Assembly (NCBI GenBank): GCA_028716975.1
Contig: JAQUOU010000017.1
Span: forward strand, 1-64,000
DNA length: 64,000 nucleotides
Direction of reading: 5' to 3'
DNA from: Methylobacter sp.
GTDB taxonomy: Bacteria; Pseudomonadota; Gammaproteobacteria; Methylococcales; Methylomonadaceae
Below the pieces are notes generated by a model. The model had not been told where the DNA came from and ran no database searches. It was given only the letters and a program-made list of their open reading frames with translations. Within the stretch, counting starts at the first letter, position 1. Each line of letters starts with the position of its first letter. Positions 37,791-47,082 of this stretch are shown here, one piece after another. A program made the position numbers and the translations under genes.

Positions 37791-38069
37791 CCAATAATGA
37801 GGCACCTGGGCTTAGATCTGCGTGCTGGCTCATGATTGCGAGACCATAAATTTATGTTACCAATATGAATAACATTTTTCTGCTAATCGGAAAGCCAAAA
37901 TTCCGACCTTTAAATGTTCCGGTTTACGCAGTTTTTATCTTGGGCAAATTCCAAACCTATTTTAAAGAATTTATATTCGAGTTTATCGTGTAGCTGCTTA
38001 AAGAACAACGATTGCACGTGTATACTGACATTTGTAAAAATGTAATTTTCAACTAAAAGACGACATCTT
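37791..38069. promoter_or_regulatory. Upstream region and candidate promoter of lptM-lysA
   Basis: TATACT (38021-38026) with TTAAAG 17 bp upstream (37998-38003) is the best sigma70-like site before lptM. The rest of this AT-rich stretch shows no gene on either strand. Confidence 0.35.
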
Positions 38070-38246
38070 ATGAAAACCGGTAAAGTATTATTCTTTTTAT
38101 TGCTAGGCTCAGTTTTGTCAGGCTGCGGACAGCCCGGGCCGCTTTATCTATCGGATAAACCGGCACCCATTCATGTAGAACCCGAGCCGGAAAATGAAAC
38201 AGGGCAACCTACAGAACCCAAAACAAAACCCGCAAAAGAACAATAA
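38070..38246 (+). CDS. lptM: LptM-type small lipoprotein (YifL-like)
   Basis: This 58-residue outer-membrane lipoprotein has a signal peptide with the lipobox LSGC (Cys19) followed by GQPGPLYLSDK, the conserved LptM motif. LptM assists maturation of the LptD-LptE lipopolysaccharide translocon in enterobacteria. The C-terminus is proline/glutamate-rich. It lies 2 nt before lysA, the usual neighbourhood. Confidence 0.85.
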   Translation: MKTGKVLFFLLLGSVLSGCGQPGPLYLSDKPAPIHVEPEPENETGQPTEPKTKPAKEQ

Positions 38247-38248
38247 CA

Positions 38249-39496
38249 ATGGATTATTTTAATTATAAAAACGGCGAACTTTTTGCCGAAGATATCTCGG
38301 TTCAGGACATAATTTATCACTATGGCAGTCCCTGTTATATTTATTCAAGAGCCACGCTGGAAAGACACTGGCATGCCTTTGATAAAGCCTTTGGCAAGCA
38401 TCCGCACTTGATTTGCTATGCAGTCAAGGCTAATTCCAATATTGCCATTCTGAATCTGCTGGCGCGCTTGGGTTCAGGCTTTGATATTGTCTCGCTGGGT
38501 GAGCTGGAACGGGTTATTGCCGCGGGCGGCAATCCTGAAAAAATAGTCTTTTCCGGGGTAGGCAAACGTGAAGACGAAATTCTGGCGGCCTTAAAAACCG
38601 GCATTCGCTGCTTTAATATTGAAGTCGGGGGAGAGCTGGACCGGATTAACTGGCTTGCAGGGCAACTGGGCATTATTGCCGCGGTATCTTTTCGCGTAAA
38701 CCCTGATGTGGATGCCAATACGCACCCTTATATTTCTACCGGATTAAAAGAAAACAAATTTGGCATAGACATTCAACAGGCTTTAACGGAATACCGCCGC
38801 GCCGCTGCCATGCCACACATTGACGTGGTCGGCATAGACTGCCATATAGGATCGCAACTGACTGAAACCAGGCCTTTTCTGGATGCCCTGGATCGGGTTC
38901 TTGACCTGATTGCCATCCTCAAAACCGAAGGCATTCACCTTCGGCATATTGATCTGGGCGGCGGGCTTGGCATCCGTTATAAAGATGAACAACCACCCGA
39001 ACCTTCGGAATATATCCGGGCCGTTTTAGAGCAACTAGGCAGCACCGATTTTGAAATTTTACTCGAACCGGGCCGTGCTATCGCCGGCAATGCCGGTATT
39101 CTGGTGACTCAGGTTGAATATCTTAAACCCACAGCCAATAAGAATTTCGCCATTGTCGATGCGGCAATGAACGACCTGGTGCGTCCATCTTTATATAGCG
39201 CCTGGCAGGAGATTATTCCTGTTAACCTGCAAAGCGATGCCGCCGAACAGCGCTGGGATATTGTCGGCCCGGTCTGTGAAACAGGTGATTTTTTAGGAAA
39301 AGACCGCCCGCTTAAAATATCTCAGGGTGATCTGCTGGCAATACGCTCAGCGGGCGCTTACGGTTTTACAATGAGCTCAAATTATAATTCCAGGCCCCGG
39401 GTCGCTGAACTGATCGTCGATGGAAATAATTTGCATTTAATCAGGGAAAGAGAAACTGTCGCACAACTTTGGGCGGGTGAGCACATCCTGCCCTAG
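38249..39496 (+). CDS. lysA: Diaminopimelate decarboxylase
   Basis: LysA is a PLP enzyme that converts meso-diaminopimelate to L-lysine in the last step of lysine synthesis. The 415-residue protein has the PLP-binding Lys in CYAVKANSN, the phosphate/PLP glycine loop (DLGGGLGI), HIGSQLTETRPF, EPGRAIAGNAG and the substrate-binding GPVCETGDFLGKDR and YNSRPRVAE. It is followed by dapF, which makes its substrate. Confidence 0.97.
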   Translation: MDYFNYKNGELFAEDISVQDIIYHYGSPCYIYSRATLERHWHAFDKAFGKHPHLICYAVKANSNIAILNLLARLGSGFDIVSLGELERVIAAGGNPEKIVFSGVGKREDEILAALKTGIRCFNIEVGGELDRINWLAGQLGIIAAVSFRVNPDVDANTHPYISTGLKENKFGIDIQQALTEYRRAAAMPHIDVVGIDCHIGSQLTETRPFLDALDRVLDLIAILKTEGIHLRHIDLGGGLGIRYKDEQPPEPSEYIRAVLEQLGSTDFEILLEPGRAIAGNAGILVTQVEYLKPTANKNFAIVDAAMNDLVRPSLYSAWQEIIPVNLQSDAAEQRWDIVGPVCETGDFLGKDRPLKISQGDLLAIRSAGAYGFTMSSNYNSRPRVAELIVDGNNLHLIRERETVAQLWAGEHILP

Positions 39497-39574
39497 CGGT
39501 TAAGTCATTACTGTTTTTAGTCTATACTTTTGTGCTATTGAGTATTTATCATTTTTGCTTAACTTAACTAATAA

Positions 39575-40402
39575 ATGATTAGCTTTACTAAAATGCACGG
39601 CCTCGGCAATGATTTTGTGATAATTGATGCGATTAATCAGCATGTTGAATTAACGCCGGAGAGAATACGACAGATGTCCGACCGCCATTTCGGCATTGGT
39701 TTTGATCAACTGTTGCTGGTAGAACAGCCCGTCAGTGCCAATGCTGACTTCAAATACCGCATATTTAATGCGGATGGCGGCGAAGTTGCTCAATGCGGCA
39801 ACGGCGCACGTTGCTTTGCGCGTTTTGTTCGTGATAAAAAGCTGTCTGAAAAAAGCGAAATAACGGTAGACACAGACGCGGGGCAGTTGCTGCTGCATTT
39901 TGATGAAGAAAACCTGATAACCGTCAATATAGGTATTCCTAAACACAAACCTGTTGAGATTCCCTTGCTTGCAGAGCGCGAATCAAAACTTTATACCGTC
40001 ACTGTTAAGGGGAGTAAACAAGTATTCGGCGCAGTTTCCCTGGGTAATCCACACGCCGTTATTCAAGTTAACGATGTCAACAATGCGCCGGTAGCTGAAT
40101 TAGGGCAGGGATTGGAAAACCATCTATTTTTTCCGGAACGGGCCAATATCGGTTTTATGCAAGTCATAGACCGCCAACACATTAAACTTCGGGTTTTTGA
40201 ACGCGGCGCGGCTGAAACGCTGGCTTGCGGTAGCGGCGCTTGTGCAGCCGTCGTTATCGGTATCGAACAAAACCTGCTGGACCATGAAGCCTGGGTTGAA
40301 CTTCCCGGCGGAACCTTAAAAATTAGTTGGGCAGGCCGCAACGCCCCGGTATTCATGACGGGGCCAGCCATCTCTGTGTTTGATGGAAATATACATTTAT
40401 GA
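39575..40402 (+). CDS. dapF: Diaminopimelate epimerase
   Basis: DapF interconverts LL- and meso-diaminopimelate for lysine and peptidoglycan synthesis. The 275-residue protein has the two catalytic cysteines in EVAQCGNGARC and ETLACGSGACAA, and the N-terminal KMHGLGNDFVIID signature. The stop codon overlaps the DUF484 start (ATGA). Confidence 0.97.
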   Translation: MISFTKMHGLGNDFVIIDAINQHVELTPERIRQMSDRHFGIGFDQLLLVEQPVSANADFKYRIFNADGGEVAQCGNGARCFARFVRDKKLSEKSEITVDTDAGQLLLHFDEENLITVNIGIPKHKPVEIPLLAERESKLYTVTVKGSKQVFGAVSLGNPHAVIQVNDVNNAPVAELGQGLENHLFFPERANIGFMQVIDRQHIKLRVFERGAAETLACGSGACAAVVIGIEQNLLDHEAWVELPGGTLKISWAGRNAPVFMTGPAISVFDGNIHL

Positions 40403-41082
40403 GCAAGCAACCCTCTGAGCTGACTTCAACCCAGGTTGAACAATATCTCCAGCAAAATCCCGAATTCTTCAATGAACATTTAAATTTATTGGAACAAATG
40501 AGCATCCCTCACCCCAGCGGTACTGCCATTTCGCTGATTTCAAAGCAGCTGGAAATATTCAGAAGCAAACACCGCGAGCTTGAAAGCCAGCTTACTGCTC
40601 TGATAGAGATAGCCAGGGATAATGATATGTCCCTCAACCGCATGCATAAACTTACCCTGGCATTGCTGGAGGCTTCAACGCTGGAAGAGGCTGTCGCTAA
40701 TCTTGACCAGGTTTTAGCCGATTATTTTCTAACTGATTTTGTGGCTATACGCCTTATCCGGCACCATCCCGGAACGGCTATTGCCAATTTGTTTATCGAA
40801 CCGGATAGCAAAAATCTGGAACCGTTTAGTAAAGAACTTGCGCGTAATCAACCCAAATGCGGCCGCCCGACACTAGCCCAGGCAAAGGTCTTATTCGGGG
40901 ATTCGGCGCTGGATGTTAAATCCTGCGCCATTATTCCTATGAAGTTCACCGAACTGGAGGGAATAATAGCTATTGGCAGCCGTGAAGAAAGCCGGTTTCA
41001 CTACAGCATGGGCAATTTATTTTTAACGCAAATGAGCGAAATCATAGGCACCCGGCTGATATCCTTACTACAGCAGAAATAA
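40399..41082 (+). CDS. DUF484 family protein
   Basis: This 227-residue cytoplasmic protein of the DUF484 family, distantly GAF-like, lies between dapF and xerC as in most gammaproteobacteria. The N-terminus has the conserved QYLQQNPEFFNEHLNLLEQM and IPHPSGTAISLISKQ stretch, followed by a coiled-coil-forming segment and a GAF-like C-terminal domain. The function is unknown. It overlaps dapF by 4 nt and precedes xerC by 2 nt, so it is translationally coupled. Confidence 0.9.
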   Translation: MSKQPSELTSTQVEQYLQQNPEFFNEHLNLLEQMSIPHPSGTAISLISKQLEIFRSKHRELESQLTALIEIARDNDMSLNRMHKLTLALLEASTLEEAVANLDQVLADYFLTDFVAIRLIRHHPGTAIANLFIEPDSKNLEPFSKELARNQPKCGRPTLAQAKVLFGDSALDVKSCAIIPMKFTELEGIIAIGSREESRFHYSMGNLFLTQMSEIIGTRLISLLQQK

Positions 41083-41084
41083 CC

Positions 41085-41993
41085 ATGCACCCTGATGCCG
41101 AACAAGCACTGGCGGATTTTTTTAGCCAGCTTGAAATTGAAAAACGCGCCTCTATACACACGATTAAAAGTTATCAACGGGACATTAAACGATTAATTTC
41201 CTATTGCACAGGTAAAGCTATTTGCCATTGGACGGACCTGCGGCAAAGCGATATCCGCGCTCATATAGCAAATCGGCATCGTCAGAGCATCAGCAGTAAA
41301 AGCCTTCAGCGAGAACTGTCCGCCATCCGCAGTTTCTATAACTTCCTATTAAAAAACCGTCTGGCCGACACCAACCCGGCCGAGCATGTACAGGCACCCA
41401 AGCAAGCTCGTAAACTGCCTAAAACACTGGATGTAGACCAGGTAAACGGCTTACTGGAAGCAGGCGCAAATTCAATGCTGGAAATCCGCGATGTGGCTAT
41501 GTTTGAATTACTTTATTCATCCGGACTTCGTCTTAGCGAACTCACCGCGCTAAACCTCAGCGATCTTGACCTGCCCGATAACTCACTGATTGTCCGTACC
41601 GGTAAAGGCGGCAAATCAAGGATACTGCCGGTAGGCAGCAAAGCGGTTACGGCAATTGAAAACTGGTTGCCCGAACGTTCAAAAAACGCCCTGCCCTCTG
41701 AACCCGGCTTATTTATCTCTACCCGCGGAAAAAGGCTGGGACAGCGTAGTGTTCAGTTAAGACTGGAGCAGTGGTGCAAAAAAAAGGCTATTGCAGAACA
41801 CATACATCCGCATATGCTAAGACATTCTTTCGCCAGCCATTTACTCGAATCCAGCCAGGACTTGAGAGCTGTTCAGGAACTGCTTGGGCACAGCAATATC
41901 AGCACCACGCAGATCTATACTCATCTGGACTTTCAGCATCTGGCTGAAATCTATGATAAAGCCCATCCCAGAGCCAAAAAAAAATCCATATAA
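41085..41993 (+). CDS. xerC: Tyrosine recombinase XerC
   Basis: XerC resolves chromosome dimers at dif with XerD. The 302-residue protein has an N-terminal SAM-like core-binding domain (TIKSYQRDIKRLISYC) and the catalytic domain with Arg in SSGLRLSELTAL, Lys in TGKGGKSRILPVG, HMLRHSFASHLL, and LGHSNISTTQIYTHLDF with the nucleophile Tyr. The context confirms XerC rather than a phage or integron integrase. Confidence 0.96.
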   Translation: MHPDAEQALADFFSQLEIEKRASIHTIKSYQRDIKRLISYCTGKAICHWTDLRQSDIRAHIANRHRQSISSKSLQRELSAIRSFYNFLLKNRLADTNPAEHVQAPKQARKLPKTLDVDQVNGLLEAGANSMLEIRDVAMFELLYSSGLRLSELTALNLSDLDLPDNSLIVRTGKGGKSRILPVGSKAVTAIENWLPERSKNALPSEPGLFISTRGKRLGQRSVQLRLEQWCKKKAIAEHIHPHMLRHSFASHLLESSQDLRAVQELLGHSNISTTQIYTHLDFQHLAEIYDKAHPRAKKKSI

Positions 41994-42103
41994 CAGTTTC
42001 CTTCATCAGCACAAAATTTAAAAACCTGCTACCATACGCCATATTTTTTAATCTAAAAAGCAGTCTGTTTTTCACACAGACACACTTCTTACAGGATACC
42101 GAA

Positions 42104-43126
42104 ATGGCGGCAATCGAAACACTCCAAGATGTAAAATCTAAAGGAATACTGTGGGTTCTTGGTGTTCTTGTCATTATTATAGTGGTCATACTGATTATCC
42201 TGGGCGCCTGGTGGGGAAGTGAACCCGAACAATTCAACATACAGGACGAAGCACTGAAACGTGCAAAGGAAACCCATACATCCAACATCCCTGTCGGCTA
42301 TACCTATACCAATACGCTGGCGCATATCGCTGAAGTCCTGTTGCATAAATCCGGCGGCTATATTACTAATGATGTGGCTCCTCCCGGCGTCTTTCTTGAT
42401 AACATTTCCAATTTTGAATATGGCGCCCTGGTCATGTTGCGTGACGCCACCTCAGCCTTAAGAAATCACTTTGCCAGAGATCAGTCTCAATCAGCAGAGG
42501 ATCCTGATTTGGCGGTAGCCGAGCCTTATTTTTATTACGAAAACGATTCATGGGCGCTGCCGTCAACGGAAGCAGAATACCAAAAAGGTGTTGATGCCCT
42601 GCATAAGTACATGTCGCGTCTGCAAAAATACGGCGGCAATGTGAAACAGGCGCAATTCTATTCCAGAGCTGATAACCTGTGGCAGTACACGGAAGTTGTC
42701 ATAAAACGTCTGGGCGGTCTTTCCACCCGCCTGACTGCAAATAGTTCCGGCTCAAACTACGGCCCTGGCTTAAGCGAGCTTGAAATAAAAAAGGCGGAAG
42801 AACAAGGAACTCCCATAGCTAAGGTAACCTGGCTGGAAATTGACGATATTTTCTATGAAGCTCGCGGCGCAAGTTGGGCTTTGTTGCATATACTGAGAGC
42901 CATTAAACATGACTTCGCTGACATTCTGATAGATAAACGGGCAATGCGCACCGTTGATATCATGATTAAGGCACTGGAAAACTCATTGACGCCCATCCTG
43001 AGCCCGATGATTTTAAATGGCGGCGGCTACGGTCTTTTCGCGAACTATTCCCTTACCATGGCAAATTACATAGCGCGCGCCAATGCCGCGGCTCTTGATT
43101 TGCGAGACATTATGAACCGAGGATAA
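42104..43126 (+). CDS. DUF2333 family membrane-anchored protein
   Basis: This 340-residue protein has one N-terminal transmembrane helix (residues ~16-36, VLVIIIVVILIILGAWWG). A soluble, mostly helical periplasmic domain follows with the conserved GYTYTNTLAHIAEVLLHKSGGYITND and FEYGALVMLRDATSALRNHF. It matches the DUF2333 family of gammaproteobacteria, of unknown function. AGGA precedes the start by 9 nt. It is followed 4 nt later by the DUF4389 gene, so the pair is likely co-expressed. Confidence 0.88.
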   Translation: MAAIETLQDVKSKGILWVLGVLVIIIVVILIILGAWWGSEPEQFNIQDEALKRAKETHTSNIPVGYTYTNTLAHIAEVLLHKSGGYITNDVAPPGVFLDNISNFEYGALVMLRDATSALRNHFARDQSQSAEDPDLAVAEPYFYYENDSWALPSTEAEYQKGVDALHKYMSRLQKYGGNVKQAQFYSRADNLWQYTEVVIKRLGGLSTRLTANSSGSNYGPGLSELEIKKAEEQGTPIAKVTWLEIDDIFYEARGASWALLHILRAIKHDFADILIDKRAMRTVDIMIKALENSLTPILSPMILNGGGYGLFANYSLTMANYIARANAAALDLRDIMNRG

Positions 43127-43130
43127 TTCT

Positions 43131-43445
43131 ATGGATGAACAAATTAACTATAACCTGACCCAGATTTCCACCTGGAAAAGAATTTTCTTTATGCTGATTT
43201 TTGCGGCTATCGGCGGATTGGTCAAAATGATATTGTGGGCGGTTATTATATTGCAGGTAGCATCAACTCTACTGACTGGCAAGGCTAACAGCAATATTCT
43301 CAATTTCGGCCGCAGTCTTTCGGTCTATACCTATCATATTCTTCTATTCCTGACCTACAATACTGAAACACTGCCCTTCCCTTTTTCTGCCTGGAACCTG
43401 ACCGCAGAACTCCAGCTGCCGGAATCGCAACAACCACCCCAATAA
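43131..43445 (+). CDS. DUF4389 family small membrane protein
   Basis: This 104-residue protein has two membrane segments: FFMLIFAAIGGLVKMILWAV continues into the first, and a second lies near LSVYTYHILLFLTY. The C-terminus PFPFSAWNLTAELQLPE is typical of DUF4389. The function is unknown. It is tightly linked to the DUF2333 gene upstream and to dinB 6 nt downstream. Confidence 0.82.
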   Translation: MDEQINYNLTQISTWKRIFFMLIFAAIGGLVKMILWAVIILQVASTLLTGKANSNILNFGRSLSVYTYHILLFLTYNTETLPFPFSAWNLTAELQLPESQQPPQ

Positions 43446-43451
43446 ACTTTC

Positions 43452-44534
43452 ATGGATTCTACCCGCAAAATCATTCATATCGATATGGATGCTTTTTTTG
43501 CGACGGTAGAACAACGTGATTTTCCGCAGTACCGCAACAAGCCTATCATTGTGGGCGGCGCTCCCGATTCCCGGGGTGTTGTGGCAACCTGCAGCTATGA
43601 AGCAAGACCTTACAGCATTCATTCAGCCATGCCTTCATCCCGCGCTTACCGCTTATGCCCTCAGGCCATTTTCGTCAAACCCCGGTTCGAAGCCTATCAC
43701 GAAGCATCAATGCGTATTCGGGAAATTTTTGCCGAGTACACTGAACTTTTTGAGCCGCTTTCCCTGGACGAAGCCTATCTGGATGTCAGCGATTCGGCGT
43801 TACATCAGGGTTCGGCCACATTAATCGCCAAAGCGATTAAGGCGAAGATTAAACAAAAAACCGGGCTTATCGCTTCGGCCGGCATTTCTTATAATAAATT
43901 TCTCGCTAAAATTGCCTCGGATATGGATAAGCCGGATGGGCTCTATTTGATTACCCCTGAACAGGGCGCTCAGTTTGTCGAACGTCTGCCGGTAGAAAAA
44001 TTTCATGGCGTAGGTAAAGCCACGGCCGGCAAAATGCAGGCGCTGGGCATAAAAACCGGTAAAGACCTCAAGCTACTGTCTTTAGAAGTTTTACAGCAGT
44101 ATTTCGGCAAGTCCGGCCCGTATTATTACCATATTTCCAGAGGCATCGATACCCGGCCTGTCAATAACCATAGAGTCCGCAAGTCGTTAGGCGTGGAAAC
44201 CACTTTTCAGCAGGATATTACCACTAAGGAAGATGCCCTTGAACATTTGCAACACCTGCTGGATAAAACCTTAAAGAAAATCGTCGAAAAGAAGCTGGAC
44301 GCGCATACTCTAACTGTAAAAATAAAATATCACGATTTTATACTAATCACCCGTAGCCGTACTTTGCCGCATTCCGTTACCGACACCTCAGCTACGCGCA
44401 GCATTCTGGAAGATTTATTAAAAGATACCGCCATTGGCAAACGTAGCGTACGTTTGCTGGGAGTCACTCTTTCATCTTTAGAAAACCGGCATGCAATTAC
44501 CCGTTCTCATCAAATGGATTTATTTGATTATTAA
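43452..44534 (+). CDS. dinB: DNA polymerase IV (Y family)
   Basis: This error-prone translesion polymerase has 360 residues, normal length. The palm motifs are IIHIDMDAFFATVEQRD at the N-terminus and the catalytic SLDEAYLDVSD near residue 105; the helix-hairpin-helix thumb has FHGVGKATAGKMQALG, and the C-terminal little-finger domain is complete. It ends in QMDLFDY, a plausible beta-clamp-binding peptide. No LexA box was recognised upstream because the gene follows DUF4389 directly. Confidence 0.96.
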   Translation: MDSTRKIIHIDMDAFFATVEQRDFPQYRNKPIIVGGAPDSRGVVATCSYEARPYSIHSAMPSSRAYRLCPQAIFVKPRFEAYHEASMRIREIFAEYTELFEPLSLDEAYLDVSDSALHQGSATLIAKAIKAKIKQKTGLIASAGISYNKFLAKIASDMDKPDGLYLITPEQGAQFVERLPVEKFHGVGKATAGKMQALGIKTGKDLKLLSLEVLQQYFGKSGPYYYHISRGIDTRPVNNHRVRKSLGVETTFQQDITTKEDALEHLQHLLDKTLKKIVEKKLDAHTLTVKIKYHDFILITRSRTLPHSVTDTSATRSILEDLLKDTAIGKRSVRLLGVTLSSLENRHAITRSHQMDLFDY

Positions 44535-44546
44535 ATCTCTCAACAA

Positions 44547-46196
44547 ATGAATCGTCGAACCGTTATCAAAGGACTTGGCCTTATGCCGCTAATTCCTTTT
44601 TTACCCGCATGCCGGTTTGACAAAATAACCATGCCGCCTGTTGAAGATGAGTTCCTCGCGCGCGTTGGCCCTATTAATCATACGCTAACAAATCAGTCCC
44701 CTTTAACATTTAGCGGTGACGATTTTACCCGTTCCCACGGGGTCCTTTGGAATAAACCAGCTTTTATTGAAGCTATCGGCGGACGTCCAAAACCTAAACG
44801 AAAAGAAGAGCTTGTTATCATAGGCGGCGGTATGAGCGGGTTAATGAGCGCCTATTTATTGCCTGAAAAAAAGCCGGTAATATTGGAACAGGCCGGCCGG
44901 TTTGGCGGAAATGCGAAGGGTGAAAGCTGGAATGGATTGCATTATTCCATTGGTGCGGCGTATCTCATTAAACCCGAGGAAGATTCCGGGTTATTTAAAA
45001 TACTTAAAGATCTCGGTATCGTTGAGGATTGGACTATCAAAAGCGGAGGTGGCGGAGATTTCGTTTTAAATGGGCGACGGATTGAGAATTTCTGGACTGG
45101 CGCAAGCGAGCCGCATCATAAGGCGAGTTATAAACGTCTTTATGATTATTTCATGTCATATCTGAAAGATGGCGGCAATCTTTTCCCGGATTATCCCACC
45201 GATGATGCCAAGCTTCGCGAATACATCAATAAGCTGGATCAGGAAGATTTCAAAAGCCATTTAGAGAAAAGTATTGGTACTGATCTTCCCGATCATGCGG
45301 CAACGCTGCTTGAGCACTACTGTTTTTCTTCCTGCGGCGGCTCTGTTACGGAAATTTCCGCGGCAGCAGGCATTAATTTTTTTGCTGCTGAATTTGATGA
45401 TGTGGCGGTTTTTCCCGGCGGAAATTCCTATATTGCAGAAGCGTTATTAAAGCATGTATACACCCAGCTTCCAGCCAACAATCTACTCCCCGGACATTTG
45501 GTTTTTGATGTTCAAGCGCAACAAGACGATGTTTTGATCAGCTATCTTGATCCGAATAATGAGGCTCAAAGTATTCTGGCAGAAAAAGTCATTATGTCTT
45601 GCCCTAAATTTGTAGCAGCAAAGCTCATCGACCAATTGTCTGCTAAAAAAACAGCGGCTATTTCAGAGCTGGAATACCGTGCTTACGTAGTGGCCAATTT
45701 ATTAATCAACCATCCCCTTACAGAAACCGATTACGATATCTACTGGCTGGGTCCCGGTAAAGCTGACTTTAAAAATGTAGCGGCTTATGCCAGAGGCAGA
45801 GGAATCACCGATATTATCAACGCCAACTTCTCATCGCCTGACCATCAAAAAACAGTGCTCAGTTTTTATCAGGCTTTACCCTATCATGGAGGCCGGTCTG
45901 AATTATATGCCAACAATTCCTATGCAAGTATGAAAGCCAAAATATCTGCACAATTAAAAAAAGAAGTCTATCCGTTCTATGATTTAAAAGAACAGGATAT
46001 AGTGGATTTACGTTTAACGCGCTGGGGGCATCCTCTCCCCCTGGCTTCAGTTGGGCTGTTGCAAAGAGGTATCGTCGATACGCTTAGAGAGCCCATTGAC
46101 AATCGTATTTTCTTTGTTGAACAAGATAACTGGGCTCTGCCGGCTATTGAAACAGTTGCGGCAGAGGCTATTCACTGGAGTTCAATCATTCGTTAG
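44547..46196 (+). CDS. Twin-arginine FAD/NAD(P)-binding amine-oxidase-like protein
   Basis: This 549-residue protein begins with a twin-arginine signal (MNRRTVIKGLGLMPLIPFLP, then AC), so it should fold in the cytoplasm with its cofactor and be exported; the Cys may also be lipidated. The FAD-binding dinucleotide fold is visible as LVIIGGGMSGLMSAYLL with the acidic residue in VILEQAGRFGGNAKG. The C-terminus IFFVEQDNWALPAIETVAAE is the second FAD contact typical of amine-oxidase/protoporphyrinogen-oxidase-like flavoproteins. The substrate is unknown. It starts 12 nt after dinB. Confidence 0.8.
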   Translation: MNRRTVIKGLGLMPLIPFLPACRFDKITMPPVEDEFLARVGPINHTLTNQSPLTFSGDDFTRSHGVLWNKPAFIEAIGGRPKPKRKEELVIIGGGMSGLMSAYLLPEKKPVILEQAGRFGGNAKGESWNGLHYSIGAAYLIKPEEDSGLFKILKDLGIVEDWTIKSGGGGDFVLNGRRIENFWTGASEPHHKASYKRLYDYFMSYLKDGGNLFPDYPTDDAKLREYINKLDQEDFKSHLEKSIGTDLPDHAATLLEHYCFSSCGGSVTEISAAAGINFFAAEFDDVAVFPGGNSYIAEALLKHVYTQLPANNLLPGHLVFDVQAQQDDVLISYLDPNNEAQSILAEKVIMSCPKFVAAKLIDQLSAKKTAAISELEYRAYVVANLLINHPLTETDYDIYWLGPGKADFKNVAAYARGRGITDIINANFSSPDHQKTVLSFYQALPYHGGRSELYANNSYASMKAKISAQLKKEVYPFYDLKEQDIVDLRLTRWGHPLPLASVGLLQRGIVDTLREPIDNRIFFVEQDNWALPAIETVAAEAIHWSSIIR

Positions 46197-46328
46197 ACGG
46201 CATATGGGGTAGGCGCTGTAAAGCGGATCAAAGGGAGGCTTTTAGAGTATCAGCATGCCTGTTGAAACGCGGATCAAGATCTAATGAAAGATTTCCGAAA
46301 TAAAGGGCGAATGGCTCTTAATTTAAAA

Positions 46329-46862
46329 TCAAGAGGCGCCGCCTTCAAACAAATCTTTCAGATAGCGGTATAACAAGCGTGCCGATTTAGGCGGCTTGGC
46401 CGCTTCCGCTTCTTTTTGAGCATTGCGCAATAACTGCCTTAGCTGCTGCCGGTCGGCTTGCGGTTGATCGCTGAGCAATGCTGCCAACCCATCATTACCT
46501 TCAGCAATCAGTCTGTCCCGCCAGCGTTCAACAAGATGATGCTCTCTTACGGCATGGGCGCTCTGGTTTTTAATACGCGCCAGTTTTTCCAGAAAAGGTT
46601 CTACATCAATTTTATGGAGTTGGCCGGCAATAAATTTCAGCAATCGTTTTCTTGCGCCTTTATGCGGCATTCCGGCCACTTCGGTAAGGGGCTTATAGAT
46701 GTTTTCAGGAAGTTCAAAACTTTTTAATTGGGCGGCAGACAATTCGGACATTTCTTCGCCTAAAGCAAAAAGCACGGCGATATCCTTCTTTATTTGAGTT
46801 TTATTGGGCCGGACCGCATAGTATTCAACATCTTCTTCCTCATATTCGAATTCTTCAATCAT
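46329..46862 (-). CDS. yjgA: Ribosome-associated protein YjgA (DUF615)
   Basis: This 177-residue, charged, helical protein of the DUF615/YjgA family associates with late 50S ribosome precursors in E. coli. Conserved parts are RPNKTQIKKDIAVLFALGEEM and the central IAGQLHKIDVEPFLEKLARI. The N-terminus is very acidic (EEFEYEEEDVEYY). It starts 6 nt after the small membrane protein gene. Confidence 0.88.
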   Translation of the reverse strand: MIEEFEYEEEDVEYYAVRPNKTQIKKDIAVLFALGEEMSELSAAQLKSFELPENIYKPLTEVAGMPHKGARKRLLKFIAGQLHKIDVEPFLEKLARIKNQSAHAVREHHLVERWRDRLIAEGNDGLAALLSDQPQADRQQLRQLLRNAQKEAEAAKPPKSARLLYRYLKDLFEGGAS

Positions 46863-46868
46863 CTCACA

Positions 46869-47057
46869 TCAAACCATTGCAATTAAAAAGATAACAAATA
46901 GCACCACCAAACCTATAGGCATCAGCAATCCTGCCCAATCCGGTTTTGCATTTTTACTTTGCTCTATCGAAGCCTTGATACCAGGTCCCATCCAAAAAAT
47001 TATCAGTAGAACCATAGCACCAAGCAACACGCTTTCCCAGGTTGAAAATGTTTCCAT
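46869..47057 (-). CDS. Small two-span membrane protein of unknown function
   Basis: This 62-residue protein has two hydrophobic helices (VLLGAMVLLIIFWMGPGI and LLMPIGLVVLFVIFLIAMV) joined by a charged loop with KASIEQSKNAKPDWAG. It belongs to no family that can be named from sequence. It lies between the DNA glycosylase gene (25 nt) and yjgA (6 nt) on the same strand, so it appears to be a genuine operon member. Confidence 0.7.
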   Translation of the reverse strand: METFSTWESVLLGAMVLLIIFWMGPGIKASIEQSKNAKPDWAGLLMPIGLVVLFVIFLIAMV

Positions 47058-47082
47058 TATTGTTTACCCGTAAAACTGAAAG

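Noticed and set aside
41085-41993. Integron or phage integrase
   Set aside because: The dapF-DUF484-xerC order and sequence identify the housekeeping XerC.
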